From positions 1 through 64,000 of the forward strand of contig NZ_BMSG01000020.1 in the NCBI RefSeq assembly GCF_014649035.1: a DNA stretch of 64,000 bases, read 5' to 3'. Source of the stretch: Streptomyces sindenensis. GTDB taxonomy: Bacteria; Actinomycetota; Actinomycetes; Streptomycetales; Streptomycetaceae. Shown piece after piece: positions 25,256 to 33,281 of the stretch. Position 1 is the first letter of the stretch. Each line of letters opens with the position of its first letter. Position numbers and translations under genes: made by a program. The notes under the pieces are model-generated. The model did no database searches. It was not told the DNA's origin and worked only from the letters and a program-made list of their open reading frames with translations.

Positions 25256-26235
25256 AGCGTGCTCCAGTCCTGATCGGGATAGCGGTGCACGGGCGCCGAC
25301 ACATCGTCGAGCGCCTGGCAGATCTCGTAGGGAAGACTAAGCGCCTCCACCGACAAAGCCTCCGCGAGCTGCCCGGCGTTGCGCGCACCGAGGATCGGCG
25401 CGGCCACCCCCGGCCGGTCCCGGACCCAGGCGAGCGCCACCTGGAGCGGGCTCGTCGCCAGGCCGTCCGCCGCCGTCGCCACCGCGTCCACGACCCGGGC
25501 CGCCGCGTCGTCGAGATACGGCTCGACGAACGGGGCGAGCCGCTCGGACCCGCCCCGTGAGTCGGAGGGGGTGCCCTGGCGGTACTTGCCGGTGAGCACG
25601 CCGCGCCCCAGCGGGGAGGACGGCAGCAGCCCGATCCCGAGGTCCAGCGCGGCGGGCAGCACCTCGCGCTCGATGCCCCGCTGGAGCAGCGAGTACTCCA
25701 TCTGCGTACTGGCCAGCCGCGTGCGCACTCCGGGCGCGGCGAGCTGCCAGGTGGCGGCCTTCGCCAGCTGCCAGCCGCAGAAGTTCGACACGCCCGCGTA
25801 GCGCACGCGGCCCGAGGAGACGGCCAGGTCCATCGCCTGGAGGGTCTCCTCCAGCGGGGTTTCCGGGTCGAAGGCGTGGACCTGCCACAGGTCCACGTAG
25901 TCCGTGCCGAGCCGTTCCAGGGACGCGTCCAGGGCGGCCAGCAGATGCCCGCGCGAACCGTTGACGCGGCGGTAGGGGTCGGGGACGTTTCCGGCCTTCG
26001 TGGCGATGACCAGATCCTCGCGCGGGACCAGGCTGCCCACGAGCCGCCCGAGCAGGTACTCGGCCTCGCCGCCCCCGTACACGTCGGCGGTGTCCACCAG
26101 GGTGCCGCCCGCGTCCCAGAAGGCCTTGAGCTGGTCGGCGGCGTCGTGCTCGTCCGTGTCCCGGCCCCAGGTGAGGGTGCCGAGCCCGATCCGGGACACG
26201 CGAAGGCCGGTACGGCCGAGATGCCTCTGCTCCAT
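25252..26235 (-). CDS. Aldo/keto reductase
   Basis: A 327-residue NADPH-dependent carbonyl reductase. The catalytic tetrad is visible as D in DTADVYG, Y in the same motif, K in IATKAG and H in WQVHAFD. GVSNFCGWQL and PLGRGVLTGKYR complete the barrel signatures. The start at MEQRHLGRTGL matches the family N-terminus. It is the first gene of a two-gene operon, its TGA overlapping the ATG of the RecD-like gene. The pairing with a DNA-helicase relative has no obvious metabolic logic. Substrate unknown. Confidence 0.93.
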   Translation of the reverse strand: MEQRHLGRTGLRVSRIGLGTLTWGRDTDEHDAADQLKAFWDAGGTLVDTADVYGGGEAEYLLGRLVGSLVPREDLVIATKAGNVPDPYRRVNGSRGHLLAALDASLERLGTDYVDLWQVHAFDPETPLEETLQAMDLAVSSGRVRYAGVSNFCGWQLAKAATWQLAAPGVRTRLASTQMEYSLLQRGIEREVLPAALDLGIGLLPSSPLGRGVLTGKYRQGTPSDSRGGSERLAPFVEPYLDDAAARVVDAVATAADGLATSPLQVALAWVRDRPGVAAPILGARNAGQLAEALSVEALSLPYEICQALDDVSAPVHRYPDQDWSTL

Positions 26236-26328
26236 GGGCGCTGAGATTACTGGCCATGGCACCACGGGGTGCAGGGGCTGTGGACAACCCGAGGTCCGCC
26301 GGGCCTGCCGGATCGCCGCCGCCCGCGC

Positions 26329-26363
26329 TAGAGTCCGGAGAAAGGGACGTTACTGATCAGTAA
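26329..26363 (+). promoter_or_regulatory. Promoter with perfect palindromic operator TTACTGATCAGTAA
   Basis: A -10 box TAGAGT at 26329-26334 is followed by a perfect 14-bp palindrome at 26350-26363, about 10 nt after the expected transcription start and 11 nt before the ATG. A repressor here would block elongation or initiation. The symmetry is typical of TetR or MarR proteins. Confidence 0.65.
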
Positions 26364-26374
26364 GGGGAGCGGTT

Positions 26375-27424
26375 ATGCGGCTCGGCATCAATCTCGGTTA
26401 CTGGGGCGCCGGCATGGACGGCGACAACCTCGCCGTCGCGCAGGAGGCCGACCGGCTCGGCTACGACGTCTGCTGGGCGGCCGAGGCGTACGGCTCCGAC
26501 GCCCCGACCGTGCTGACCTGGGTCGCGGCCCAGACCGAGTCGATCGACGTCGGCTCCGCCATCATGCAGATCCCGGCCCGCCAGCCCACCATGACGGCCA
26601 TGACCGCCGCCACCCTCGACTCGCTCTCCGGCGGCCGCTTCCGGCTCGGCCTCGGCGTCTCGGGCCCGCAGGTCTCCGAGGGCTGGTACGGCGTCAAGTT
26701 CGACAAGCCGCTGGCCCGCACCCGGGAGTACGTGGAGATCGTCCGCAAGGCGATGACCCGCGAGCGCGTGAGTTACGAGGGCGCGCACTGGACGCTGCCG
26801 CTCCCCGGCGGCCCGGGCAAGCCGATCAAGCTCACCGTGCACCCCCAGCGCGAGCACATCCCGCTCTACATCGCCGCGATCGGCCCCAAGAACCTGGAGC
26901 AGACCGGTGAGATCGCCGACGGCGCCCTGCTGATCTTCCCCTCCGCCGAGCACCTGGAGGAGACCGCGATCCAGCCGCTGCGCGCTGGCCGCGAGAAGGC
27001 GGGCAGGACCATGGAGGGCTTCGACGTCAGCCCGACGCTGCCGCTGGCCGTCGGCGACGACGTGACCGGCCTCGCCGACATGTTCCGCCCGTACACCGCC
27101 CTGTACGTCGGGGGGATGGGCAGCCGGAAGCAGAACTTCTACAACCAGCTCGCCCAGCGCATGGGGTACGAGAAGGAGGCCGCCGAGATCCAGGACAAGT
27201 ACCTGGACGGGGACAAGTCCGGGGCCGCCGCCGCCGTACCGCACCAGCTGATCGACCAGACCGCGCTGCTCGGCCCCGTCGAGCGGATCGCCGACCGCAT
27301 GCAGGCCTACGCCGCCGCCGGGGTCACCACGCTCAACCTCGCCCCGGCCGGCTTCACCCTTGAGGAGCGGCTCACCGCCCTGCGGGCCGGCACGGACGCC
27401 CTGGAGCGCTCCGGACTCGCGTAG
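26375..27424 (+). CDS. LLM-class F420-dependent oxidoreductase
   Basis: A 349-residue luciferase-like TIM-barrel enzyme. The N-terminus LGINLGYWGAGMDGD and the segments SAIMQIPARQPTMTAMTAATLDSL and RFRLGLGVSGPQVSEGWYG are characteristic of F420H2-using LLM proteins of actinobacteria. It probably performs a hydride transfer with cofactor F420; the substrate is unknown. A GGGGAG ribosome site precedes ATG. The perfect palindrome in its leader implies tight repression. Confidence 0.9.
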   Translation: MRLGINLGYWGAGMDGDNLAVAQEADRLGYDVCWAAEAYGSDAPTVLTWVAAQTESIDVGSAIMQIPARQPTMTAMTAATLDSLSGGRFRLGLGVSGPQVSEGWYGVKFDKPLARTREYVEIVRKAMTRERVSYEGAHWTLPLPGGPGKPIKLTVHPQREHIPLYIAAIGPKNLEQTGEIADGALLIFPSAEHLEETAIQPLRAGREKAGRTMEGFDVSPTLPLAVGDDVTGLADMFRPYTALYVGGMGSRKQNFYNQLAQRMGYEKEAAEIQDKYLDGDKSGAAAAVPHQLIDQTALLGPVERIADRMQAYAAAGVTTLNLAPAGFTLEERLTALRAGTDALERSGLA

Positions 27425-27434
27425 GGCGTGTCCG

Positions 27435-27521
27435 GCGGGCTCAGGGCCGGACTGGCCCTGACGCCCGCGGGCAGCACTACGGCCGTGGTGGGGGCTCGGG
27501 GGTCTTCCCCGCCACGGCCGT
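27435..27521 (+). terminator. Two tandem terminator hairpins
   Basis: The first hairpin (27435-27468) has an 8-bp inner stem TCAGGGCC plus a 6-bp outer stem with one bulge. The second (27479-27521) has a 15-bp stem with one G-T pair. Together they close the oxidoreductase transcript. The rest of the 291-nt gap to the next gene shows no further feature beyond its ribosome site. Confidence 0.75.
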
Positions 27522-27715
27522 CAGCAGGATCAACGCGCCACGCGCCCAGGAGTTACGCCCCCGGCGGGGTGCCGGCCGTCGGCGGCCCGGCCGCCGACGT
27601 GCGCGGTGCGTGACCGCTCCGGTTGCCGACTGCCCCGTAGCGCCTTTGACTCGTTCTGCGGACTACCGCTCCGCGGACCTGGGCTTCGCGGAAAACGGGT
27701 ACGGAGGTGGCCCTC

Positions 27716-28504
27716 ATGCTCTCTGCGCAGACCCTGTTCCAGGAGATACTGGACAACGACGAGTCCTACCGGCTCTTCTGTTCCATCGCCGCGAGCGGCG
27801 AGGCCCAGGGCGGCTGGGAGAACGCCCGCATCGCCGCCCTCGTCCCGGAGGGCCGCCGTGAGCTGGCCCCCCGGATCGTCCGGCACGGCGCCGACGAGGA
27901 CAAGCACGGCCGGATCTTCAACGCCCTGCTCAAGAAGCGCGGACTGCCGCCCGTCGAGGTCCCCCCGGAGACCGACTACACGATGCTCCTGGAGCAGCAG
28001 GGCATCGGCCTCGCGCACTCCCGGCTGCGCGGCGAGGAGCGGCTCACCGAGCGCGACATCATCACCTATCTGGCCCACAGCCGGATCACCGAGCAGCGCG
28101 CGTCCGAGCAGATGCAGCTGCTGCGCCGGCACTTCGCCGACCACCCCGACATCGGCCGCGCGGTGAAGATGATCTCCCACGACGAGGACAACCACCTCGC
28201 CTACTGCCACGAGGAACTGCTCGCCCTGGCGCGCGAGGGACACGGCCGCACCATCCAGCGGATCATGCGCGAGTGCGCCCTGGCCGAGATCCGCGTCTAC
28301 CGCGACGTCAGCCTCGCCGTGATGGCCAACATGGGCCGCATCCTCGGCTGGTCCCGCCCCAAGGCCGCCGTCCTCGCCGCGGGCATCCACGCCGTGTACG
28401 CCTACGAGCGCCTCCTCGGCTGGCGGCGCATGGTGACCCTGGAGATGCCGGAGCGGCGCAACGCGCTCGGCAGCCCCGCGGTGCCCGAGCACGAATACGC
28501 CTGA
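27716..28504 (+). CDS. Ferritin-like diiron-fold protein
   Basis: A 262-residue four-helix-bundle protein. Carboxylate/His pairs spaced as in diiron proteins are visible: HGADEDKHGRIF around residues 57-68 and SHDEDNHLAY around 155-164, plus E at EQRASEQMQ. It may be an oxidase or iron-handling enzyme. The start at ATG is set by GGAGG 8 nt upstream; a GTG overlapping that box is unlikely. No neighbour explains its substrate. Confidence 0.85.
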   Translation: MLSAQTLFQEILDNDESYRLFCSIAASGEAQGGWENARIAALVPEGRRELAPRIVRHGADEDKHGRIFNALLKKRGLPPVEVPPETDYTMLLEQQGIGLAHSRLRGEERLTERDIITYLAHSRITEQRASEQMQLLRRHFADHPDIGRAVKMISHDEDNHLAYCHEELLALAREGHGRTIQRIMRECALAEIRVYRDVSLAVMANMGRILGWSRPKAAVLAAGIHAVYAYERLLGWRRMVTLEMPERRNALGSPAVPEHEYA

Positions 28505-28539
28505 GAGCACGGGCCCCGGGCGGTTCCGGTCCTGGCCGC

Positions 28540-29535
28540 TCAGAGCCAGCCGCGCCGCTTGAACAGCCGGTACAGCCCGTACACCGTGAGGCCCATCAGC
28601 GCGACCACCAGCGGGTACGTCCACGGCCAGTGCAGCTCCGGCATGTGGTCGAAGTTCATGCCGTAGATGCCCGCCACCATCGTCGGGACGGCGGCCATCG
28701 CCGCCCAGGCGGAGATCTTGCGCATGTCGTCGTTCTGCCGCACGCCCATCTGCGCCAGATGGGCCGACAGGATGTCCGAGAGCAGCCGGTCCAACCCCTC
28801 CACCTGCTCGTTGGCGCGGGTCAGGTGGTCGGCCACGTCCCGGAAGAACGGCTGCGCGTGCTCGTGGACGAACGGGACGCCCGCGGCCGAGAGCCGGGTC
28901 ATCGGCGCCGTCAGCGGCCCGGCGGCCCGGCGGAACTCCAGCACCTGCCGCTTGAAGGTGTAGATCCGGGCGGCGGTGTTCTTCGAGTCGCCCGAGCCGG
29001 TCGGCGCGAAGACCTGCGTCTCCAGCTCCTCCAGGTCGACCTGGAGTTCGCCGGCCACGTCCATGTAGTGGTCCACGACCGCGTCGCTGACCGCGTACAG
29101 CACCGCCGTCGGGCCGTGCTTCAGGACCTCGGGCTCGGACTCCAGCCGCTGGCGCACGGCCGCCAGCGGGGCGCCCTCGCCGTGCCGGACGGTGACCACG
29201 AACGAGTCCCCGACGAAGACCATCAGCTCGTCGGCGCTGACCGTGTCGCTCGCGGGCTCGTAGACGATCGGCTTGAGCACCACGAACAGCGAGTCGTCGT
29301 ACACCTCCAGTTTCGGCCGCTGGTGCGCCCGCAGCGCGTCCTCCACGGCCAGCGGGTGCAGGCCGAACTCGTCCCGGACGCGATCGAACTCCGCCTCCGT
29401 CGGCTCGTGCAGCCCGATCCACAGGAACGCGTCCAGCGCGTCCCGGGCCTCGTCCAGAGCCTCGGAGAAATCCTCGGGCCGTTCGATACGGCGCCCGTCC
29501 CGGTAGATGGCACAGTCCACGATCACGGCGGGCAT
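28540..29535 (-). CDS. corA: CorA-family magnesium/cobalt transporter
   Basis: A 331-residue channel. The N-terminal cytoplasmic domain includes LHPLAVEDALRAHQRPKLEVYDD. Two C-terminal membrane helices follow, the first ending in the invariant YGMNFDHMPEL pore signature and the second (PLVVALMGLTVYGLYRLF) ending in basic residues. The protein should form a pentamer that lets Mg2+ in. The start at MPAVIVDCAIYRDG is supported by a GGGGAAG site. It is convergent with the ferritin-like gene. Confidence 0.95.
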   Translation of the reverse strand: MPAVIVDCAIYRDGRRIERPEDFSEALDEARDALDAFLWIGLHEPTEAEFDRVRDEFGLHPLAVEDALRAHQRPKLEVYDDSLFVVLKPIVYEPASDTVSADELMVFVGDSFVVTVRHGEGAPLAAVRQRLESEPEVLKHGPTAVLYAVSDAVVDHYMDVAGELQVDLEELETQVFAPTGSGDSKNTAARIYTFKRQVLEFRRAAGPLTAPMTRLSAAGVPFVHEHAQPFFRDVADHLTRANEQVEGLDRLLSDILSAHLAQMGVRQNDDMRKISAWAAMAAVPTMVAGIYGMNFDHMPELHWPWTYPLVVALMGLTVYGLYRLFKRRGWL

Positions 29536-29604
29536 TCTTCCCCGAGAACCCGCCGGCCCGCACCTTTGCCGCCCCGGCCCGCCCGACCGCACGCGCCCCG
29601 GTCG

Positions 29605-29610
29605 TACCCT
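29605..29610 (+). promoter_or_regulatory. -10 box for leaderless phosphatase operon mRNA
   Basis: TACCCT ends 7 nt before the ATG at 29618; no ribosome site is present. Confidence 0.45.
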
Positions 29611-29617
29611 GGCGGGT

Positions 29618-30340
29618 ATGCCCACGCTGATCCTCGTACGCCACGGACGCTCCACCGCCAACACCGCCGGGGTGCTCGCGGGCCGCACCCCCGGCGTCCT
29701 CCTCGACGAACGCGGCGCCGGACAGGCCGCCGCCCTCCCCGGCCGGCTCTCCGCCGTGGCCCCCGTCCTCGCCGTCAGCAGCCCCCTGGAGCGCTGCCGG
29801 CAGACGCTCCAGCCGCTCCTGGACGCACGCCCGGGGCTGGTCCTGCACACCGAGGACCGGATCAGCGAGTGCGACTACGGCCACTGGTCGGGCCGGAAAC
29901 TCGCCGAACTCGCCGACGAGCCCCTGATGTCGGTCGTCCAGCAGCACCCCTCCGCCGCGGCCTTCCCCGGCGGCGAGTCCATGCGCGCCATGCAGGGCCG
30001 CGCCGTCGACGCCGTACGCGACTGGAACGAGCGCGTCGAGGCGGAGCACGGTGAGGACGCCACGTACGTCATGTGCTCGCACGGCGACATCATCAAGTCC
30101 CTCGTCGCCGACGCGCTGGGCATGCACCTGGACCTCTTCCAGCGCATCCACGTCGACCCCTGCTCGGTCACCGCGATCCGCTACACCCGGCTGCGGCCCT
30201 TCCTGCTGCGGCTCGGCGACACCGGCGACCTCGACTCCCTGGCGCCCCGCGAACAGGCCGTCGGGGCGGACGCCGCCGCGTCCTCCACCGGTGACGGTTC
30301 GGCGGACGCGGCGGTCGGGGGCGGCGCGGGCGCGCCGTGA
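29618..30340 (+). CDS. Histidine-phosphatase family protein (MSMEG_4193 type)
   Basis: A 240-residue phosphatase or mutase of the phosphoglycerate mutase fold. LILVRHGRSTAN (catalytic H9), SSPLERCRQT (Arg), ISECDYGHWSG (Glu) and CSHGDIIKSL (second His) are all in place. The last 35 residues are Ala/Gly-rich and probably disordered. It opens a block that continues with a DUF3090 gene and an SCO1664-family gene and then mshC. In actinobacteria these travel together, so the phosphatase probably acts on the product of the kinase-like member or on a shared small molecule. Confidence 0.92.
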   Translation: MPTLILVRHGRSTANTAGVLAGRTPGVLLDERGAGQAAALPGRLSAVAPVLAVSSPLERCRQTLQPLLDARPGLVLHTEDRISECDYGHWSGRKLAELADEPLMSVVQQHPSAAAFPGGESMRAMQGRAVDAVRDWNERVEAEHGEDATYVMCSHGDIIKSLVADALGMHLDLFQRIHVDPCSVTAIRYTRLRPFLLRLGDTGDLDSLAPREQAVGADAAASSTGDGSADAAVGGGAGAP

Positions 30341-30410
30341 TCGCTCCGGGCAGTAGGGTGGACGCGCCGTAGCGCCGCCCAACCACCATCGAAGCTCAAG
30401 GGAGCAGGAC

Positions 30411-31001
30411 GTGTCCCGTCAGGTGTTCCTCTACGACCCCCCGGACCGATTCGTGGCCGGTACGGTCGGGCTGCCTGGCCGCCGTACGTTTTTCCTGCAG
30501 GCGTCCTCCCAGGGCCGGGTCACCAGCGTCGCCCTGGAGAAGACCCAGGTCGCCGCGCTCGCCGAGCGGATCGACGAACTGCTCGACGAGGTCGTACGCC
30601 GCACCGGAGGCAACTCCCCGGTGCCCGCCGTGGCGCCCACCGACGTCACCGACACCGCCCCGCTCGACGTGCCCGTCGAGGAGGAGTTCCGGGTCGGCAC
30701 CATGGCCCTGGCCTGGGACGGCGAGGAACAGCGCATGATCGTCGAGGCGCAGGCCCTCGTCGAGCTCGACGCCGACTCCGAGGACGACCTCGCGGAGGCC
30801 GAGGAGAAGCTCCTCCAGGACGAGGAGAACGGCCCGCCGATGCTCCGCGTCCGGCTCAGCGGCGCCCAGGCCCGCGCCTTCGCCAAGCGGGCCCTGGACG
30901 TCGTCAACGCCGGCCGCCCGCCGTGCCCGCTGTGCAGCCTGCCGCTCGATCCGGAAGGACACGTATGCCCGCGCCAGAACGGATACCGTCGCGGAGCCTG
31001 A
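30411..31001 (+). CDS. DUF3090 protein with C-terminal Cys cluster
   Basis: A 196-residue protein of unknown function. The N-terminal two thirds begin SRQVFLYDPPDRFVAGTVG. A Glu/Asp-rich helix follows (SEDDLAEAEEKLLQDEE). The C-terminus is a knuckle-like CPLCSLPLDPEGHVC that could bind zinc. The start is GTG after GGGAGCAGG. It overlaps the following SCO1664-family gene by 37 nt, so translation is linked. Family TIGR03847 from memory; no known activity. Confidence 0.88.
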   Translation: MSRQVFLYDPPDRFVAGTVGLPGRRTFFLQASSQGRVTSVALEKTQVAALAERIDELLDEVVRRTGGNSPVPAVAPTDVTDTAPLDVPVEEEFRVGTMALAWDGEEQRMIVEAQALVELDADSEDDLAEAEEKLLQDEENGPPMLRVRLSGAQARAFAKRALDVVNAGRPPCPLCSLPLDPEGHVCPRQNGYRRGA

Positions 31002-31804
31002 CCGACCCCGGACTGCTCACCCTGCTCACCGAGGGCACGCTCACCGTCCTCGGCCAGGTCGGCGGGGCGTCCAACGCTGTGCTGCACTGCACGGTGGCGC
31101 ACGACGGCGAGGAGCGCACCTGCGCCTACAAGCCGGTCGCGGGCGAGCAGCCGCTCTGGGACTTCCCCGACGGGACCCTCGCCCAGCGGGAGGTCGCCGC
31201 GTACGAGATCTCCCGGGCGACCGGCTGGGACCTCGTGCCGCCGACCGTGCTGCGCGACGGGCCGTACGGGCAGGGCATGGTCCAGCTCTGGATCGACGGT
31301 CCCGAGGACGGTGAGGACGTCCCCGAACTGCTGGCGCTCGTCGAGGGCGAGGAGCCGGGCGACGGCTGGAAAGCCGTGGGCTTCGCGGACGTGGGGGAGG
31401 GGAAGACCGCCCTGCTGGTGCACGCGGACGACCCCCGGCTGCGGCGGCTCGCGGTGCTGGACGCGGTGATCAACAACGGCGACCGCAAGGGCGGCCATCT
31501 GCTGCCCGCGCCCGGCGGGCGGCTCTTCGGCATCGACCACGGCGTCACCCTCAACGCCGACGACAAGCTGCGGACCCTGCTCTGGGGCTGGGCGGGCGAA
31601 CCGCTGACCGAGGAGGCCCTGGCGGTGCTGGGCCGGCTCGCGGCGGAGCTGGCGCCGGGCACCGCCCTCGCCACCCGGATGGCCGAACTCATCACGGTGG
31701 CCGAGCTGGAGGCCCTGCGGGAGCGGGTCGACGGGCTGCTCAAGGGCGGAGTGCACCCGCGGCCGAGCGGCCAGTGGCCGCCCATTCCCTGGCCACCGGT
31801 GTAG
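30965..31804 (+). CDS. SCO1664-family protein, PI3/4-kinase-like fold
   Basis: A 279-residue protein that looks like an atypical kinase. AYKP (K56) resembles the ATP-binding Lys of phosphatidylinositol kinases. AVINNGDRKGGHLL (168-181) resembles their catalytic loop, D173 being the candidate base, and FGIDHG (188-193) replaces DFG with D191 as candidate metal ligand. All expected polar residues are present, so it may be active. It overlaps the DUF3090 gene and is followed by mshC. The phosphoryl acceptor is unknown: a protein, a sugar or an inositol are all possible, the last being attractive beside mycothiol synthesis. Confidence 0.85.
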   Translation: MPAPERIPSRSLTDPGLLTLLTEGTLTVLGQVGGASNAVLHCTVAHDGEERTCAYKPVAGEQPLWDFPDGTLAQREVAAYEISRATGWDLVPPTVLRDGPYGQGMVQLWIDGPEDGEDVPELLALVEGEEPGDGWKAVGFADVGEGKTALLVHADDPRLRRLAVLDAVINNGDRKGGHLLPAPGGRLFGIDHGVTLNADDKLRTLLWGWAGEPLTEEALAVLGRLAAELAPGTALATRMAELITVAELEALRERVDGLLKGGVHPRPSGQWPPIPWPPV

Positions 31805-31913
31805 CGCGCGCCTGACGGCGACCCGCGCCTTATCCCCTGTCGGCGGTTGCACGCAAGAGGGCCTCTTCGGACAGGTTTCCGGTGCCGGTTCGTATCCGGA
31901 AGCAACGTCCGGT

Positions 31914-31919
31914 TACGCT
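31914..31919 (+). promoter_or_regulatory. -10 box for leaderless mshC mRNA
   Basis: TACGCT ends 6 nt before the mshC ATG, which lacks a ribosome site. It gives mshC its own promoter independent of the upstream block. Confidence 0.5.
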
Positions 31920-31925
31920 CATGGC

Positions 31926-33155
31926 ATGCATGCCTGGCCCGCTTCTGAGGTCCCCGCCCTGCCCGGCAAGGGCCGCGACCTTCGGATCCACGACACCGCG
32001 ACCGGCGGACGGATCACCCTTGACCCCGGTCCCGTCGCCCGCATCTACGTCTGCGGCATCACGCCGTACGACGCGACCCACATGGGTCATGCGGCGACCT
32101 ACAACGCGTTCGACCTCGTTCAGCGCGTGTGGCTCGACACCAAGCGGCAGGTTCACTATGTCCAGAACGTGACCGACGTGGACGATCCGCTGCTGGAGCG
32201 GGCCGTGCGCGACGGTCAGGACTGGACCGAGCTCGCGGAGCGCGAGACGGCACTCTTCCGCGAGGACATGACCGCCCTGCGGATGCTGCCCCCGCGGCAC
32301 TACATCGGAGCGGTCGAGGCCATACCCGGCATCGTGCCCCTCGTCGAACGCCTCCGGGATGCGGGCGCCGCCTACGACCTGGACGGCGACATCTACTTCT
32401 CCGTCGACGTCGACCCGCACTTCGGCGAGGTCTCCGGCCTCGACGCCGAGGCGATGCGCCTGCTCTCCGCCGAGCGCGGCGGCGACCCGGAGCGCCCCGG
32501 AAAGAAGAACCCCCTGGACCCGATGCTCTGGATGGCCGCCCGCCCGGGTGAGCCGAGCTGGGACGGGGCCTCCCTGGGCGAGGGACGCCCGGGCTGGCAC
32601 ATCGAGTGCGTCGCCATCGCGCTGGACCACCTCGGCATGGGCTTCGACGTCCAGGGCGGCGGCTCCGACCTCGCCTTCCCGCACCACGAGATGGGCGCCT
32701 CGCACGCCCAGGCGCTGACCGGCGAGCACCCCTTCGCCCGGGCCTACGTCCACGCGGGCATGGTCGGCCTGGACGGCGAGAAGATGTCCAAGTCGCGCGG
32801 CAACCTGGTCTTCGTCTCGGCGCTGCGCCGCGACGGCGTGGACCCGGCGGCCATCCGGCTCGCGCTGCTCTCCCGCCACTACCGCTCCGACTGGGAGTGG
32901 ACGGACCAGGTGCTGGCCGACGCCGTCGAGCGCCTCGCGCGCTGGCGGGCCGCCGTCTCGCGCCCCGACGGGCCGTCCGCCGACGCCCTGGTCGAGGAGG
33001 TCCGCGAAGCCCTCGCCGACGACCTGGACAGCCCCGCCGCGCTCGCCGCGGTGGACCGCTGGGCCGCGCTCCAGGGCGCGGAGGGCGGCACCGACGAGGG
33101 CGCGCCCGGCCTCGTCTCGCGTACGGTCGACGCCCTGCTGGGGGTCGCGCTGTAG
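31926..33155 (+). CDS. mshC: MshC, cysteine:GlcN-Ins ligase of mycothiol synthesis
   Basis: A 409-residue ATP-dependent ligase that joins cysteine to glucosaminyl-inositol, the third committed step to mycothiol. It is a cysteinyl-tRNA synthetase relative without the tRNA-binding end. C43 begins the zinc site in YVCGITPYDATHMGHA, where THMGH replaces HIGH. C228 and the HHE pair near 253-255 complete the zinc ligands, and EKMSKSRGN places KMSKS at 286-290. WHIECVA and the length exclude a genuine CysRS. Mycothiol made here is used by the formaldehyde dehydrogenase at 16 kb. The gene ends at a hairpin with a T tract. Confidence 0.97.
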   Translation: MHAWPASEVPALPGKGRDLRIHDTATGGRITLDPGPVARIYVCGITPYDATHMGHAATYNAFDLVQRVWLDTKRQVHYVQNVTDVDDPLLERAVRDGQDWTELAERETALFREDMTALRMLPPRHYIGAVEAIPGIVPLVERLRDAGAAYDLDGDIYFSVDVDPHFGEVSGLDAEAMRLLSAERGGDPERPGKKNPLDPMLWMAARPGEPSWDGASLGEGRPGWHIECVAIALDHLGMGFDVQGGGSDLAFPHHEMGASHAQALTGEHPFARAYVHAGMVGLDGEKMSKSRGNLVFVSALRRDGVDPAAIRLALLSRHYRSDWEWTDQVLADAVERLARWRAAVSRPDGPSADALVEEVREALADDLDSPAALAAVDRWAALQGAEGGTDEGAPGLVSRTVDALLGVAL

Positions 33156-33194
33156 GGCCTGCCGTAGGCGGATTCCCCGCCCGCCCGATGGCTC

Positions 33195-33241
33195 GAACCG
33201 GCCTCGGACTTCTCTACGAAGTTCGCGGCCGGTTCCTTTTT
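33195..33241 (+). terminator. mshC terminator
   Basis: Outer 9-bp stem GAACCGGCC with an inner imperfect stem, followed by five T residues in CTTTTTG. Confidence 0.85.
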
Positions 33242-33281
33242 GTCCATGGTCATGTGCTCGAAGTTGCGCTAAAAGCTCTCT

